Of a stretch of 64,000 bases of DNA, positions 1 through 9,061 are shown in pieces; within the stretch, counting starts at the first letter, position 1; every line of letters starts with the position of its first letter. This DNA comes from Devosia ginsengisoli. Its GTDB lineage: Bacteria; Pseudomonadota; Alphaproteobacteria; Rhizobiales; Devosiaceae. Under the pieces are notes generated by a model that had not been told where the DNA came from, made no database searches, and was given only the letters and a program-made list of their open reading frames with translations. Where the stretch lies: NCBI RefSeq assembly GCF_007859655.1, contig NZ_CP042304.1, positions 4,416,315 to 4,480,314 of the forward strand. The letters are read 5' to 3'. Both the position numbers and the translations under genes were made by a program.

Positions 1-317
1 GCGCTATCGAAGAATCCGCCCGAGCCGGCTTGCGCCAGACCGAGCAGCGGCACGGTGCGGTTGGGCAGGTTGTCGTTGAGCTGCAGGAAGGCGCCCGTAC
101 CGGTGAGGAAGGAATCGAAGCTCTCCCCCGTGGCTTCCAGGATTTTGGAAATGCTCTCGGTCGAGGGCCAGCGCTCCCGCCCGTCCTTGCTGACGCGCTT
201 GGAGACGTTGAAGGCAGTGGCGTCGAGCCCGGCGAGTTTCGCCAGCGCCGAGACCGAATGGCCATGGCGGCGCGCGAGGGCGTCGATCCCGTCCCAGATA
301 GCTCTGTGTGACAGCAT
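1..317 (-). CDS. XRE/S24-type transcriptional regulator (partial, C-terminus beyond window)
   Basis: Reading leftwards from an ATG at 315-317, 105 codons stay open to the window edge. The N-terminal 60 residues look like a phage-repressor HTH (ALARRHGHSVSALAKLAGL, then a recognition-like stretch FNVSKRV followed by WPSTESISKIL). Residues 85-105 enter an S24-like region, PLLGLAQAGSGGFF, where the Ala-Gly step sits where LexA/CI-type proteins self-cleave. The family (LexA/CI-like, often stress-responsive) binds DNA as a dimer and is inactivated by autoproteolysis or acts as a plain repressor. The Ser/Lys catalytic dyad would lie outside the window, so whether the peptidase is active cannot be judged. 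It is divergent from the DUF952-pyrD pair and separated by 130 bp. Confidence 0.75.
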   Translation of the reverse strand, partial: MLSHRAIWDGIDALARRHGHSVSALAKLAGLDATAFNVSKRVSKDGRERWPSTESISKILEATGESFDSFLTGTGAFLQLNDNLPNRTVPLLGLAQAGSGGFFDS

Positions 318-447
318 GGCAATAACCTGATAAGGAAATATATCTTATTGATGGAATTAAGTCCTATCTTTTTAACGTCCCAACTTTGTCTTGTAAAGGG
401 CCGCCCTCCGCTTGCGGCCTCCTGCGTGCGCCATTAGGTTCGCGGCC

Positions 448-804
448 ATGAGCACCCCTGAATTCGTCTACAAGATCGCCACCGAAGCGGCCTTCGCGCC
501 TGCACGCAATGGCGCCGGCTTTGCCGGCATGCCCATCGACGCCACGGATGGCTACATGCACTTTTCCACGGCCGACCAACTGGCCGAAACGCTGCGCCTG
601 CATTTCGCCGGGCAAAGCGGATTGGTGCTGCTGGCGGTGCGCAGCGCTGATCTCGGCGCCGATCTGGTCTGGGAGCCCTCGCGCGGCGGCGCGCTCTTCC
701 CTCATCTCTATGGCGGCCCGCTCAAGATAGCGGCCATTGCCTGGGAGGCGCCGCTAAGGGTGACCGCCGATGGTGTCTGCACCCTGCCCGAGGCGGTGCG
801 ATGA
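448..804 (+). CDS. DUF952 family protein
   Basis: A 118-residue cytosolic protein with the DUF952 pattern: VYKIATEAAF near the N-terminus, DGYMHFSTADQL around residues 37-48, and LVWEPSRGGALFPHLYGG around residues 74-91. The function of DUF952 is not established; the fold is thought to be related to ADP-ribosyl-transferase-like proteins. The ATG at 448 is preferred over upstream in-frame codons because the family begins at the VYKI segment. Its stop overlaps the pyrD start (ATGA at 801-804), so the two are translationally coupled. This DUF952-pyrD order is common in Rhizobiales-type genomes, which supports both calls. Confidence 0.85.
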   Translation: MSTPEFVYKIATEAAFAPARNGAGFAGMPIDATDGYMHFSTADQLAETLRLHFAGQSGLVLLAVRSADLGADLVWEPSRGGALFPHLYGGPLKIAAIAWEAPLRVTADGVCTLPEAVR

Positions 805-1917
805 TCCTCTCCGCACTCTCCCCCCTGCTGCGCATTCCGGCCCTGTCGGGCCTCACCCAGCAAACCCTGCTGAAGATGGATCCCGAGACGGCCCATGGCG
901 CGACGATCACCGCCCTGCGCCTCGGCCTGGCGCCCGAGCAGAGCCACCCTGATGGCGCCGAATTGCACACCAGCCTGTGCGGGCTCGAACTCACCAATCC
1001 CTTCGGCATGGCCGCCGGCTTCGACAAGAATGCCGAAGTGCCTCGTCCTCTGGCACTGCTGGGTTTCGGCATGGTCGAGATCGGCACCGTCACCCCCGCG
1101 CCCGCAGGCGGGCAATCCCAAGCCGCGTCTGTTCCGCGTCGGCACGGCAGAGGGCGTGATCAACCGCATGGGCTTCAACAATGAAGGCCACGATGCGGTC
1201 TTTGCGCGGCTCAAGGGCCAGCGCATCCCGGCGGCGCTGGGTGTCAATATCGGCGCCAACAGGGACAGCCAGGATTTCGTGGCTGACTATGTGCTGGGGG
1301 TGAAGCGCTTCGCCGACCTGGCCGACTATCTCACCGTCAACGTCTCCTCGCCCAATACGCCCGGCCTGCGCAACCTGCAGGCCGACGAGGCCCTGCGCCG
1401 CCTGCTCGGTGAAGTGCTGGCCGCCCGCGCCAAGGCGAAAACCCGCGTGCCGGTCTTCCTCAAGATCGCCCCCGATCTCGACGAGGCAGCGCTCGACGCC
1501 ATTGCCTCGGTCGTGCTGGCCACCGATCTCGATGGGTTGATCGTCTCCAACACCACCATCACCCGCGATGCGGTTGCGGGCCTCGAAAATGCCGATGAAA
1601 CCGGCGGCCTTTCCGGCAAGCCGCTGTTCGATCTCTCGACCCAGCGCCTCGCCCAGATACGCCAGCGCGTCGGCACGCTGCCCCTTATCGGCGTCGGCGG
1701 CATCCATTCACCACAATCGGCCCTGGCCAAGATCGAGGCCGGCGCCAATGCCATCCAGCTCTATTCGGCCATGGTCTTCGGCGGCCTCGACCTGCTCGAC
1801 CGCCTCAAGCGCGGGATGGTGGCCGCGGTGCGGGCAGAGGGCAAGACCAATATCGGGGAATTGGTGGGGACGAAGACGGATGACTGGGCTAGGGGCCGGG
1901 CGACGCTGGCTGGGTGA
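801..1917 (+). pseudogene. pyrD: dihydroorotate dehydrogenase (quinone), class 2, frameshifted in this sequence
   Basis: PyrD oxidises dihydroorotate to orotate in pyrimidine synthesis, passing electrons to quinone at the inner membrane. The first part (801 to about 1095) reads in one frame with NPFGMAAGFDKNAEVP. From about 1098 the protein continues in another frame with RMGFNNEG, NVGANR-like NIGANRDSQDF, the catalytic-loop signature NVSSPNTPGLRNLQ, KIAPDLDE, SNTT, and the phosphate-binding GVGGIHSPQSALAKIEAGA. The break lies at a run of five C at 1093-1097; removing one C restores a continuous protein of 371 residues, the normal class 2 length. All active-site motifs are otherwise intact, so this is either a sequencing error or a very recent mutation. 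It is coupled to the upstream DUF952 gene. Confidence 0.9.
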
Positions 1918-1923
1918 GCCGGT

Positions 1924-2107
1924 GCCACGCCCTCGTGGTTCGAGGGTCGCTGCGCTCCCGCCTCACCATGAGGGCTGTTGATACGCCGAGTCTCCCAGTA
2001 GCCCTCATGGTGAGGTGCGAGCCCTTTGCGAGCCTCGAACCACGAGGGCGTGGCGCGACAGCTCCACTCGCTCAACCTCGTGGTTCGACAAGCTTACAAT
2101 GAGGTTT
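1924..2107. repeat. Palindromic intergenic repeat (REP/BIME-like cluster)
   Basis: Contains the unit CCCTCGTGGTTCGA and its partner CACCATGAGGG in both orientations, forming nested hairpins between the convergent ends of pyrD and the response regulator. The same unit recurs at 14,482, 32,189 and 37,106. It probably acts as a transcript-end stabiliser or as a non-autonomous palindromic repeat. Confidence 0.75.
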
Positions 2108-2120
2108 CCGGGAGTCCAGG

Positions 2121-2791
2121 CTAGGCCTTCTCGCCCCCGATCGAGAACAGCGCCTCGAACTGGCCGTCCTCGATGCGGGCCGCCGCGATCACCGCCTGGG
2201 TGCGGCTGTCTACGTCCAGCTTCTGCAGGATCGCCGAGACATGCGCCTTGACGGTGGCTTCCGAGATGGAGAGCTCATAAGCGATCTGCTTGTTCATCAG
2301 CCCGTCGCTGAGCATCATCAGCACACGCACCTGCTGCGGCGTCAGGGTCGAGAGTCGGCGCATCAGCGCGGTGTGATCGTCGTCGCCGCCCAGCGAGGTG
2401 CCTTCCGGCACGAAGACTTCGCCCGACAGCACCGTCTCGATGGCGCGGCGGATTTCGGTCGGCCCCACGGACTTGTGAAGATAGCCCGCGGCGCCCAGTT
2501 CGAACGCGCGGCGCACCACGGTGCCATCCTCGACGGCCGAGATGATCATGACAGGAATATCGGGATATTGTGCCCGCAGCAGCAGCAGCCCGGAAAAGCC
2601 GCGCACGCCGGGCATGTTGAGATCGAGCAGCACGAGGTCGCAGTCGCGGTCGGCATCGAGCGCGGCGCTGAGCCCGTTGAGATCGCCGGCTTCCTCGACG
2701 CTGACCGTGGCGTCGCCCCCGACAGGGTCTGCCGCAGCGCCGCCCGGAACAGCGGATGATCGTCGACGATGATGATGCGGCGGCGGGTCAT
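2121..2791 (-). pseudogene. LuxR/NarL-family response regulator, frameshifted in this sequence
   Basis: The N-terminus reads MTRRRIIIVDDHPLFRAAL (acidic pocket DD), then breaks at a run of five C on the plus strand (2716-2720). In the next frame the receiver continues with LLDLNMPGVRGFSG (phospho-acceptor Asp present), MIISAVEDG and AAGYLHKSVG (conserved Lys), and ends in a LuxR-type HTH, LTPQQVRVLMMLSDGLMNK with SEATVKAHVSAILQKL. Adding one base to the C run gives a continuous 223-residue protein, the usual NarL/FixJ length. It would regulate transcription after phosphorylation by an unlinked kinase. No kinase gene is adjacent. The indel is in a homopolymer, so error and real mutation are both possible. 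Confidence 0.85.
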
Positions 2792-2992
2792 GACGGCAGA
2801 CAGCTCCTCAACGGCATACGCAAAAGTTCCGAATCGCCAGCTTCGTATCACTACGAAATCAGGTCTTTCAGCCTATGGCTCTTGCATATTGCGGCAATAC
2901 TTAACGGGTTCTTTACCATGTTTTCCCAAGAGTGACCGTCATACCTTCGTGTTGAATCGCGAGGGGACCGCCTTTCATGACAGGGACTGACC

Positions 2993-5900
2993 ATGGCCCG
3001 CGCCTACCAATTTCCGGATATGCCCGAGCCCGCAACGGAACCGCAGCCCGGCGAATGGCAGGCTCTGCGTGGCGAACTGGTTGCCCTGCTCGATCAGGTC
3101 GAAGGCCATTACGTCGATGACGACAGGGCCGAGCCGGCTCTGTCCGGCCTGACCCGCCGCGTGCGCAATCTGCGCGATCAGGTCGTCCGGCCCGAACCGG
3201 CCATGCGCCGCCGCGAGGCCTTGCGCACCGTCAAGCGCGCCGTCGACCGCTTCACCGAGCGCGACGATATGGGCGCGATCGGCCATGATCATGACGAGCT
3301 GAGCAGCGCCATTGCCGAAATCCGTGGCCGCCAGATGTCGGCGCCCGCCGCCGCTTTGGGTCGCCGCGCCGCCGATATGCCCGAATTCCGCGAGCTGAGC
3401 GCGCTGGTCGGTGGGCTCTCCGGGCGTCTCGAACGCCTCGAAGGCGATCTCAAGTCGCAGCGCGGCAGTGGCAGCGTGCACGAGGTCGCCGCCCAGGTCG
3501 AGCAGTTGACCCATGTGGTGGAATTGCTGGCTGGCGCCGTCGGCGAAACCGGCCAGGTCAAGCGCCTCGAATCCCAGATCGGTGCACTGGCCGCGCTGAT
3601 CGAAGGCGGGTCGCGTGTGGACCTCTCGGCCATCAACAAGCGGCTCGATGACGTTTCGGCCACGGTCAGCACGCTGGCCGAATTGCAGGCCCGGCAGATG
3701 GAACACGATCTGGCGCGCGAGGCCGGCGAGCCCGAAGGCGGCTCGGCATTGGCCCCGGCCATGCAGTCCATCGAGAAAAGCGTCCGCAACGTCTATGATC
3801 GCATCGACGCCATCGAAAAGAATGTTGCCCTGTCCTCGGGCGATTTCGAGCGGCTGACCAGCGAAATGGCCGCCTTTACCCAGGCGATGAAAGAGGGCGA
3901 AGCCGCGCCCGGCACGCTGGTCGCCAAGGTCGATGCCCTCGCCTCCCGCATCGGCAATTTCGACACTGCCAATGGTGACGTCGCCGGCCTCAAGCAGGAT
4001 ATCGCCTCGCTGCGCGATGCCGTCATGGCCGGCATGGAGCCGCGCTTCCTGCGCATCGAAAGCCAGATCGAGGCTCTGGCCGACCGCATGGCGCCGGCCG
4101 ATACCGCCCAGGTCGAAAGCCAGCTCAAGCTGCTGATGACCCGCATGGACGAGACCGGCAGCCAGCTCAACGACCTCGCCAAGCTCTATTCCAGCCAGGC
4201 TGATGCTACCGATATCGAGGCCATGGCCACCCTGGTGGCCGAGCGCACCAGCGATGCCGTGACCCGCAAGGCACCGGCCCCGGTCGCCATGTTCGGCCCC
4301 GACAGCCTCAAGAGCATCGAGGACCGGCTGACCGGCCTGATCAAATCGGCCGGCAAGACGCCGGATTACGAGACGCTTGCCACCCTGGTGGCCGAACGCG
4401 CTTCCGAGGCAGTGGCCAAGTCTACCCCCGCCGCCGCTGGCGGCATGAGCGAAGAGGGCATGGCGGCGCTGGAACAGCGCATGGCCGCGCTGTTCAATAC
4501 CGCCGGCAAGGATACCGCCGAACGCCTGGCGCGGCTCGAAGCCGCCCTGACGGCGCGCAAGGAGCAGGCCGCTTCCGCGCCTGCGGCCAAGCTGGCCGAA
4601 CCCGTTCGCACCGACGGCGACCAGGCCCGTCTCGACACGATGCTGACGGCATTGGCCGGTCCGAAATCCGCCGCGAGAAGCGATGCCATGCCCGCCAATC
4701 CGGGCGATGAGGCGCCGCTGGTTGATCCCGGCTTCAAGCATGCCGGCCCTGTCCGCGCTGCGCTCGATGCCCAGACCGCCATCGCCCGCAAGGCGGTATC
4801 GGCACCGGCGGATGCGCCGGTCGGCAATCGCCCCGCCTTCGATCCGAGCAGCGTCGAGCGGCCGCCGCGTCCGCAATCGAGCTTTGCCACTACTGGTGCC
4901 GATCCGTTCGCGGCACCGCCCGTGAATGCGGCGCCGCAGGTCGAAACGTCGGTCAGCCAGAGCAGCACCAGCACGTTCGTCGCCGCGGCCCGCCGGGCCC
5001 AGCGCGCGCGGCAGGAAGCGGTCACGCCTGCCGTCTCCAGCAATTCGTTGATCAGCCGCGCTCTGGCCCGGGTAAAGCCCGGTTCCGCCGCTGCGGCGCC
5101 TGCGGGTGACGAGGCCGTTCCGCCTGCGCCCAAGGCCGAAAAACCCGCCAAGCCCGTCAAGCCGGCAAAGCAGAAGAAGGCCAAGGCCGACGAGCTTCCG
5201 CCCGTGGCGCCGACACTGGGCGCCGATAGCGATGCGCTGGCCGAACCGCGGCAGAGCTTCCTGACCCGGCACCGCCGCCCATTGCTGCTGGCGGCGACGC
5301 TGGTGGCCGTATCCATGCTGGCGCTCAACCTGGTCATGCAGCGCACGGCGCCGACCCCCGCGCCCGCGGCCCCGCCCGTCGCCGAGACCGAGCAGCCTTC
5401 GGCTGAGCCGGCGGCGACCGACGATGTGTCCCTGGTCCGGCCCGAGCCGCGCGCCATCGACATGATCGACAGCAACGCCACCGCTTCGATCAATCCCGGC
5501 CAGCCGATGAGCTTCACCAGGCCCGTCGTCGCCACGCCGATGCCCCCTTCGCTCATGGCGCTGACCAGCGGCGGGATAGAGGCCGCGCCGGCCGATATTC
5601 CAACCGATATTGTCCCTGATGTCACCGGCAGCATCGACCGCGATGCGGCTGCCGTCGAGACATTCGAGCTGCCGCCCGAGGGCGTTGGCCCGCTCGAACT
5701 GCGCCAGGCTGCCGCTGATGGTGACGCCCGCGCCCAGTTCGAAATCGGCGCCATCTATACCGAAGGCCGCGCCGTCACCCAGAATTATCCCGAGGCGGCC
5801 AAGTGGTACGAGCGCTCCGCCGCGCAGGGCTTCGTGCCGGCGCAATACCGCATCGGCAATCTCTATGAAGCCGGGCAGGGTGTGGACAAGGATTTCGAGG

Positions 5901-6517
5901 TCGCCAAGCTGTGGTACCAGCGCGGCGCCGAGGCTGGCAACCGCATGGCCATGCACAATCTGGCCGCGCTCTATGCCGGCGGGCAGTTGGGCGACCAGGA
6001 ATTCGAATCGGCGGCCGAATGGTTCGCCCAGGCGGCCGCGCGCGGCATGACCGACAGCCAGTTCAACCTCGGCATGCTCTATGCCCGCGGGCTGGGCGTG
6101 GAGCAGGATTTCGAGCAGTCCTATAAATGGTTCTCGCTGGCCGCCCGCAATGGCGACGGCGATGCGGCCAAGGCCCGCGACGATATCGCCAAGTCGCTGA
6201 CCGCCGAAGCGGTGGACCGTGTCACGGGCGAACTGGCCCAGTGGCAGGCCGAACCGATCGACCTGGCGGCCAATTTCGCGCCTTTGGGCACCTGGTCCAC
6301 CAGCTTCGATCCGGGCGAGACCATCACCACCAAGGATGTGATCTCCAAGGTGCAGATGGTGCTCGACAAGCTCGGCTTCGATGTCGGCACGCCCGATGGC
6401 CTGCCCGGCCCCAAGACAGCCGAGGCCATCAAGGCGTTCGAGCGGGGCACCGGGATGAGCGAAAGCGGCGCCGTCAATCCCCGCCTGCTCGCCGTGCTGG
6501 GCAGCCAGCCCGTCTGA
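2993..6517 (+). CDS. PodJ-like polar organelle/localisation factor (coiled coil, TM, Sel1 repeats, peptidoglycan-binding domain)
   Basis: A 1174-residue single-pass membrane protein. Residues 1 to about 560 are rich in heptad-like Leu/Ala/Glu segments (cytoplasmic coiled coil); 560-750 are Pro/Ala-rich and disordered, with a Lys/Pro tract; about 761-783 (RRPLLLAATLVAVSMLALN) is the only clear membrane segment. After a Pro/Ala linker come about four Sel1-like repeats (about 898-1070: ARAQFEIGAIYTEGRAV, PAQYRIGNLYEAGQGV, AMHNLAALYAGGQLG, SQFNLGMLYARGLGV). A peptidoglycan-binding domain ends the protein (about 1113-1170: VQMVLDKLGFDVGTPDG, GPKTAEAIKAFERGTG). This order matches PodJ of Caulobacter and Agrobacterium, which marks the new or growing pole. 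The assignment rests on architecture, not on alignment. The ATG at 2993 follows an AGGGA ribosome site. Confidence 0.8.
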   Translation: MARAYQFPDMPEPATEPQPGEWQALRGELVALLDQVEGHYVDDDRAEPALSGLTRRVRNLRDQVVRPEPAMRRREALRTVKRAVDRFTERDDMGAIGHDHDELSSAIAEIRGRQMSAPAAALGRRAADMPEFRELSALVGGLSGRLERLEGDLKSQRGSGSVHEVAAQVEQLTHVVELLAGAVGETGQVKRLESQIGALAALIEGGSRVDLSAINKRLDDVSATVSTLAELQARQMEHDLAREAGEPEGGSALAPAMQSIEKSVRNVYDRIDAIEKNVALSSGDFERLTSEMAAFTQAMKEGEAAPGTLVAKVDALASRIGNFDTANGDVAGLKQDIASLRDAVMAGMEPRFLRIESQIEALADRMAPADTAQVESQLKLLMTRMDETGSQLNDLAKLYSSQADATDIEAMATLVAERTSDAVTRKAPAPVAMFGPDSLKSIEDRLTGLIKSAGKTPDYETLATLVAERASEAVAKSTPAAAGGMSEEGMAALEQRMAALFNTAGKDTAERLARLEAALTARKEQAASAPAAKLAEPVRTDGDQARLDTMLTALAGPKSAARSDAMPANPGDEAPLVDPGFKHAGPVRAALDAQTAIARKAVSAPADAPVGNRPAFDPSSVERPPRPQSSFATTGADPFAAPPVNAAPQVETSVSQSSTSTFVAAARRAQRARQEAVTPAVSSNSLISRALARVKPGSAAAAPAGDEAVPPAPKAEKPAKPVKPAKQKKAKADELPPVAPTLGADSDALAEPRQSFLTRHRRPLLLAATLVAVSMLALNLVMQRTAPTPAPAAPPVAETEQPSAEPAATDDVSLVRPEPRAIDMIDSNATASINPGQPMSFTRPVVATPMPPSLMALTSGGIEAAPADIPTDIVPDVTGSIDRDAAAVETFELPPEGVGPLELRQAAADGDARAQFEIGAIYTEGRAVTQNYPEAAKWYERSAAQGFVPAQYRIGNLYEAGQGVDKDFEVAKLWYQRGAEAGNRMAMHNLAALYAGGQLGDQEFESAAEWFAQAAARGMTDSQFNLGMLYARGLGVEQDFEQSYKWFSLAARNGDGDAAKARDDIAKSLTAEAVDRVTGELAQWQAEPIDLAANFAPLGTWSTSFDPGETITTKDVISKVQMVLDKLGFDVGTPDGLPGPKTAEAIKAFERGTGMSESGAVNPRLLAVLGSQPV

Positions 6518-6672
6518 CCATCGTCTGACACCGAACTGTCGTTTGACAGGGCCCGACCCTGGCCCTAATCCCGTGCCGTGATGAGCTTCCGCTGCGCCGG
6601 AAGTCTTGACCTATTGTTGACGGACGGCCTGTAAGGTCGTGCGGCGTAGTCATTTTCAAACGGATCAGGGTC

Positions 6673-7599
6673 TTGCAGGTCTATCTGCCGATCGCCGAGT
6701 TGTCCGTGAACCTCTTCTTTCTCGTGGGGATCGGAGGGGCGGTCGGTTTCCTGTCCGGGCTCTTCGGGGTCGGCGGTGGTTTCCTGCTGACGCCGCTGCT
6801 GATTTTCTCCGGCGTACCGGCCCCGGTAGCGGTGGCTTCGGTCACCGGGCAGGTGGTGGCGGCTTCGACCTCGGGGGCGCTGGCGCATTACCGACGTGGC
6901 GCCATAGACCTTCATCTGGCGCTTTACCTGGTGCTGTCGGGCGTGCTCGGGGCCTTCGGTGGCGTGGCCATGTTTGCGCTACTGCGCGATGCCGGCCAGC
7001 TCGACCTGGTAATTTCGCTGGGCTTCCTGGTGCTGCTCGGCTCGGTCGGCGTGCTGATGCTGGTAGAATCCACCCGCGCCATCCTCAAGCAGCGAAAAGG
7101 CGTGGTGGTGCGCGAGCGCCTGCCCAACCAGCACAACTGGATCCACGGCCTGCCCATGCGGGTGCGGTTCAAGAAATCGCGGCTTTATATCAGCGTCCTG
7201 CCGGTGCTGATCATCGGCCTCTTCATCGGCTTTGTCGGCTCGCTCCTCGGTGTCGGCGGCGGCTTCATCATGGTGCCGGCACTGGTCTATCTGCTGCGTG
7301 TGCCCGGCAATGTTGTCATCGGCACCTCGCTGGCGCAGGTGGTGGCGATGATGGCGGCCACGACGATCCTGCATGCCGTGCAGAGCCAGAGCGTCGATAT
7401 ATTGCTCGCCTTCTGCCTGATGGTCGGCGGCACGGCCGGTGCCCAGTTCGGCGCTTCCGCGGGCAAATATCTGCGCGGCGAACAGTTGCGCGGGCTACTG
7501 GCTCTGCTGGTGCTGGCCGTCGCCATCCGCTTCGGCCTGTCGCTGGTGTTGGCGCCGGCCGATGTGTTCTCCATGGCGGTGACCGGGGGGGCGCAATGA
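6673..7599 (+). CDS. TSUP family anion permease (TauE/SafE type)
   Basis: A 308-residue integral membrane protein with about eight hydrophobic segments and the two repeated TauE motifs: GFLSGLFGVGGGFLLTP near residue 25 and GFVGSLLGVGGGFIMVP near residue 185. The internal repeat with Gly-rich half-helices is diagnostic. TSUP members export sulfite, sulfoacetate or similar small anions; the substrate here is unknown. The start is a TTG at 6673, the codon that opens the first helix region; no better ATG lies upstream. The stop overlaps the next gene (ATGA at 7596-7599). The TauE plus TIGR02186 pairing is conserved in alphaproteobacteria and suggests that the two act together. Confidence 0.88.
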   Translation: MQVYLPIAELSVNLFFLVGIGGAVGFLSGLFGVGGGFLLTPLLIFSGVPAPVAVASVTGQVVAASTSGALAHYRRGAIDLHLALYLVLSGVLGAFGGVAMFALLRDAGQLDLVISLGFLVLLGSVGVLMLVESTRAILKQRKGVVVRERLPNQHNWIHGLPMRVRFKKSRLYISVLPVLIIGLFIGFVGSLLGVGGGFIMVPALVYLLRVPGNVVIGTSLAQVVAMMAATTILHAVQSQSVDILLAFCLMVGGTAGAQFGASAGKYLRGEQLRGLLALLVLAVAIRFGLSLVLAPADVFSMAVTGGAQ

Positions 7600-8357
7600 G
7601 CCGGCTGCTGGCCCTGCTCGTCTGCCTTTTTGTGCTCGCCGCGCCGGCCCAGGCCGAGCGGCTGGTGTCGCAGGTCTCCAACGAGACCATCGAGATCACG
7701 TCGAGCTTTGCCGGCGAGCGCATGAACTTTTTCGGCACCATCATTCCCGATGCCGGCTCGACCGACAAATTCGTCACCGGCCCGTTCCATGTCGTCGTGG
7801 TCGTGCTCGGGCCAACGCAGAACCGCGTTGCCCGCAAGATGAACAATGTGCTGGGCATCTGGCTCAATACCGACCAGGTCGAATTCACCAATTTCCCGAG
7901 CTATTTCCACGTCCTGTCGAGCGGCAGGCTGACTGACATCACCGATGTCACCACGCTGACCACCAACCTCATCCTGCCCGAATCCCATACCCTGGCAGCC
8001 AGCGGCAGCGACTGGTGGAAGGGCGCTATCTTCGGCCGCGAACTGGTGCGGCTGATGACCGAGCAGGGCCTGTTCGGCGTACAGGAAAACGGCGTCAACT
8101 TCCCGGCCGACAATTTCTATTCGGCCCGGCTGACCCTGCCCAGCAACGCGCCGCCGGGGCCCTATATCGCCCTGACCTATGTGTTCAAGAATGGCGAAAT
8201 CGTTGCCCGCAAATCCGAAGGTTTTGCGGTGCGCAAGATCGGTTTCGAGCGGTTTCTGGCGCAATCGGCGGTGCAGCAGCCGTTTTTCTACGGGCTGGTC
8301 TGCGTCATCCTGGCGCTGTTCACCGGCTGGCTCGGTGGCGTGCTGTTCAGGCGCTAG
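7596..8357 (+). CDS. TIGR02186 family membrane-anchored periplasmic protein
   Basis: A 253-residue protein with a signal peptide (MSRLLALLVCLFVLAAPAQA), a soluble periplasmic body rich in beta-like segments (VSNETIEITSSFAGERMNFFG, PFHVVVVVLGP, GIWLNT) and one C-terminal membrane helix (YGLVCVILALFTGWLGGVLFRR) ending three residues from the C-terminus. This is the TIGR02186 conserved-hypothetical architecture. It is translationally coupled to the TauE-like permease, so a role as a periplasmic partner in anion export is a reasonable inference; no biochemical role is established. It ends convergent with, and overlapping by 4 bp, the pdeM gene. Confidence 0.82.
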   Translation: MSRLLALLVCLFVLAAPAQAERLVSQVSNETIEITSSFAGERMNFFGTIIPDAGSTDKFVTGPFHVVVVVLGPTQNRVARKMNNVLGIWLNTDQVEFTNFPSYFHVLSSGRLTDITDVTTLTTNLILPESHTLAASGSDWWKGAIFGRELVRLMTEQGLFGVQENGVNFPADNFYSARLTLPSNAPPGPYIALTYVFKNGEIVARKSEGFAVRKIGFERFLAQSAVQQPFFYGLVCVILALFTGWLGGVLFRR

Positions 8358-9061
8358 CCCCGGACAAGCCGCTTCGGGCTCACCGGATAAGTCCGGTCCT
8401 TCCCCAACATGGTCACCTCGACCGAGGGCCAGTTTAGCAGGCCGAAAAACGCCGGGGATAAAATATTGAGCGACCCCGTGGAGGCCCCGTAGGCCGGGAG
8501 AATCAAGAGCCTGTTATCGTGGACGAAGCAGGGGCGGCGGGTGGAGCGGCCCTGGAAAAAGACATGCGCCGCCGGGTGCAGATGGCCGGCAACAAGGCCG
8601 GTTGTGCCGCGTTCCGGCTCATGGGTGAAGGTCAATCCGGCCAGTTCCAGCCGCGGCAGGCAGGTGCCGCCGATGGCATGCGGGGCCGGATCGTGATTGC
8701 CTGACAGCCAGATGCAATCGACCATTTCGGTGACCGCATCGAGTCTCATTCGGTCCGCTAGTGTTAACAGACTGCTAGCATCGACGCGATGGAACGTGTC
8801 ACCGAGCGAGAGCAGCCGGGCGGCGCCGGTGCGGCGCAGGTCGGCCTCGAGACGAGCCAGAGTGAGGCCGGTATCATAGGGTGGCAGCATCTGCCCGCGA
8901 CGCGCGAAGCTCGCCATTTTTTCGAAATGCAGGTCGGCAACCAAAAGGGTCTGTTGGTTGTGCCAATAGAGCGCGCCCGAGGGCAGGGGTTCGAAATTGT
9001 GGCCGGCAAAGCGCAAGATCGGCGTCTCCGTGACCTCGGCTCTAGAGAGTGCTTGATTCAA
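8354..9061 (-). CDS. pdeM: ligase-associated DNA damage response endonuclease PdeM
   Basis: A 235-residue calcineurin-like metallophosphoesterase. All metal-binding blocks are visible in order: VADLHFEK (Asp-x-His), SLGDTFHR (Gly-Asp), WLSGNHDP (Gly-Asn-His-Asp), FTHEPE, and AGHLHPA (Gly-His-x-His). Its placement directly downstream of the Lhr-like helicase, with ATGA overlap at 9058-9061, identifies the PdeM (TIGR04123) family, which belongs to a four-gene repair set with a DNA ligase and an exonuclease. The ligase and exonuclease are not in this window. PdeM is inferred to cut DNA or RNA in a Mn-dependent manner during repair. Confidence 0.9.
   Translation of the reverse strand: MNQALSRAEVTETPILRFAGHNFEPLPSGALYWHNQQTLLVADLHFEKMASFARRGQMLPPYDTGLTLARLEADLRRTGAARLLSLGDTFHRVDASSLLTLADRMRLDAVTEMVDCIWLSGNHDPAPHAIGGTCLPRLELAGLTFTHEPERGTTGLVAGHLHPAAHVFFQGRSTRRPCFVHDNRLLILPAYGASTGSLNILSPAFFGLLNWPSVEVTMLGKDRTYPVSPKRLVRG

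Noticed and set aside
2975..5956. Long open frame of 993 codons on the minus strand opposite the PodJ-like gene
   Set aside because: It is an antisense shadow caused by GC-rich codon use; it has repetitive Gly/Arg/His composition and no ribosome site.
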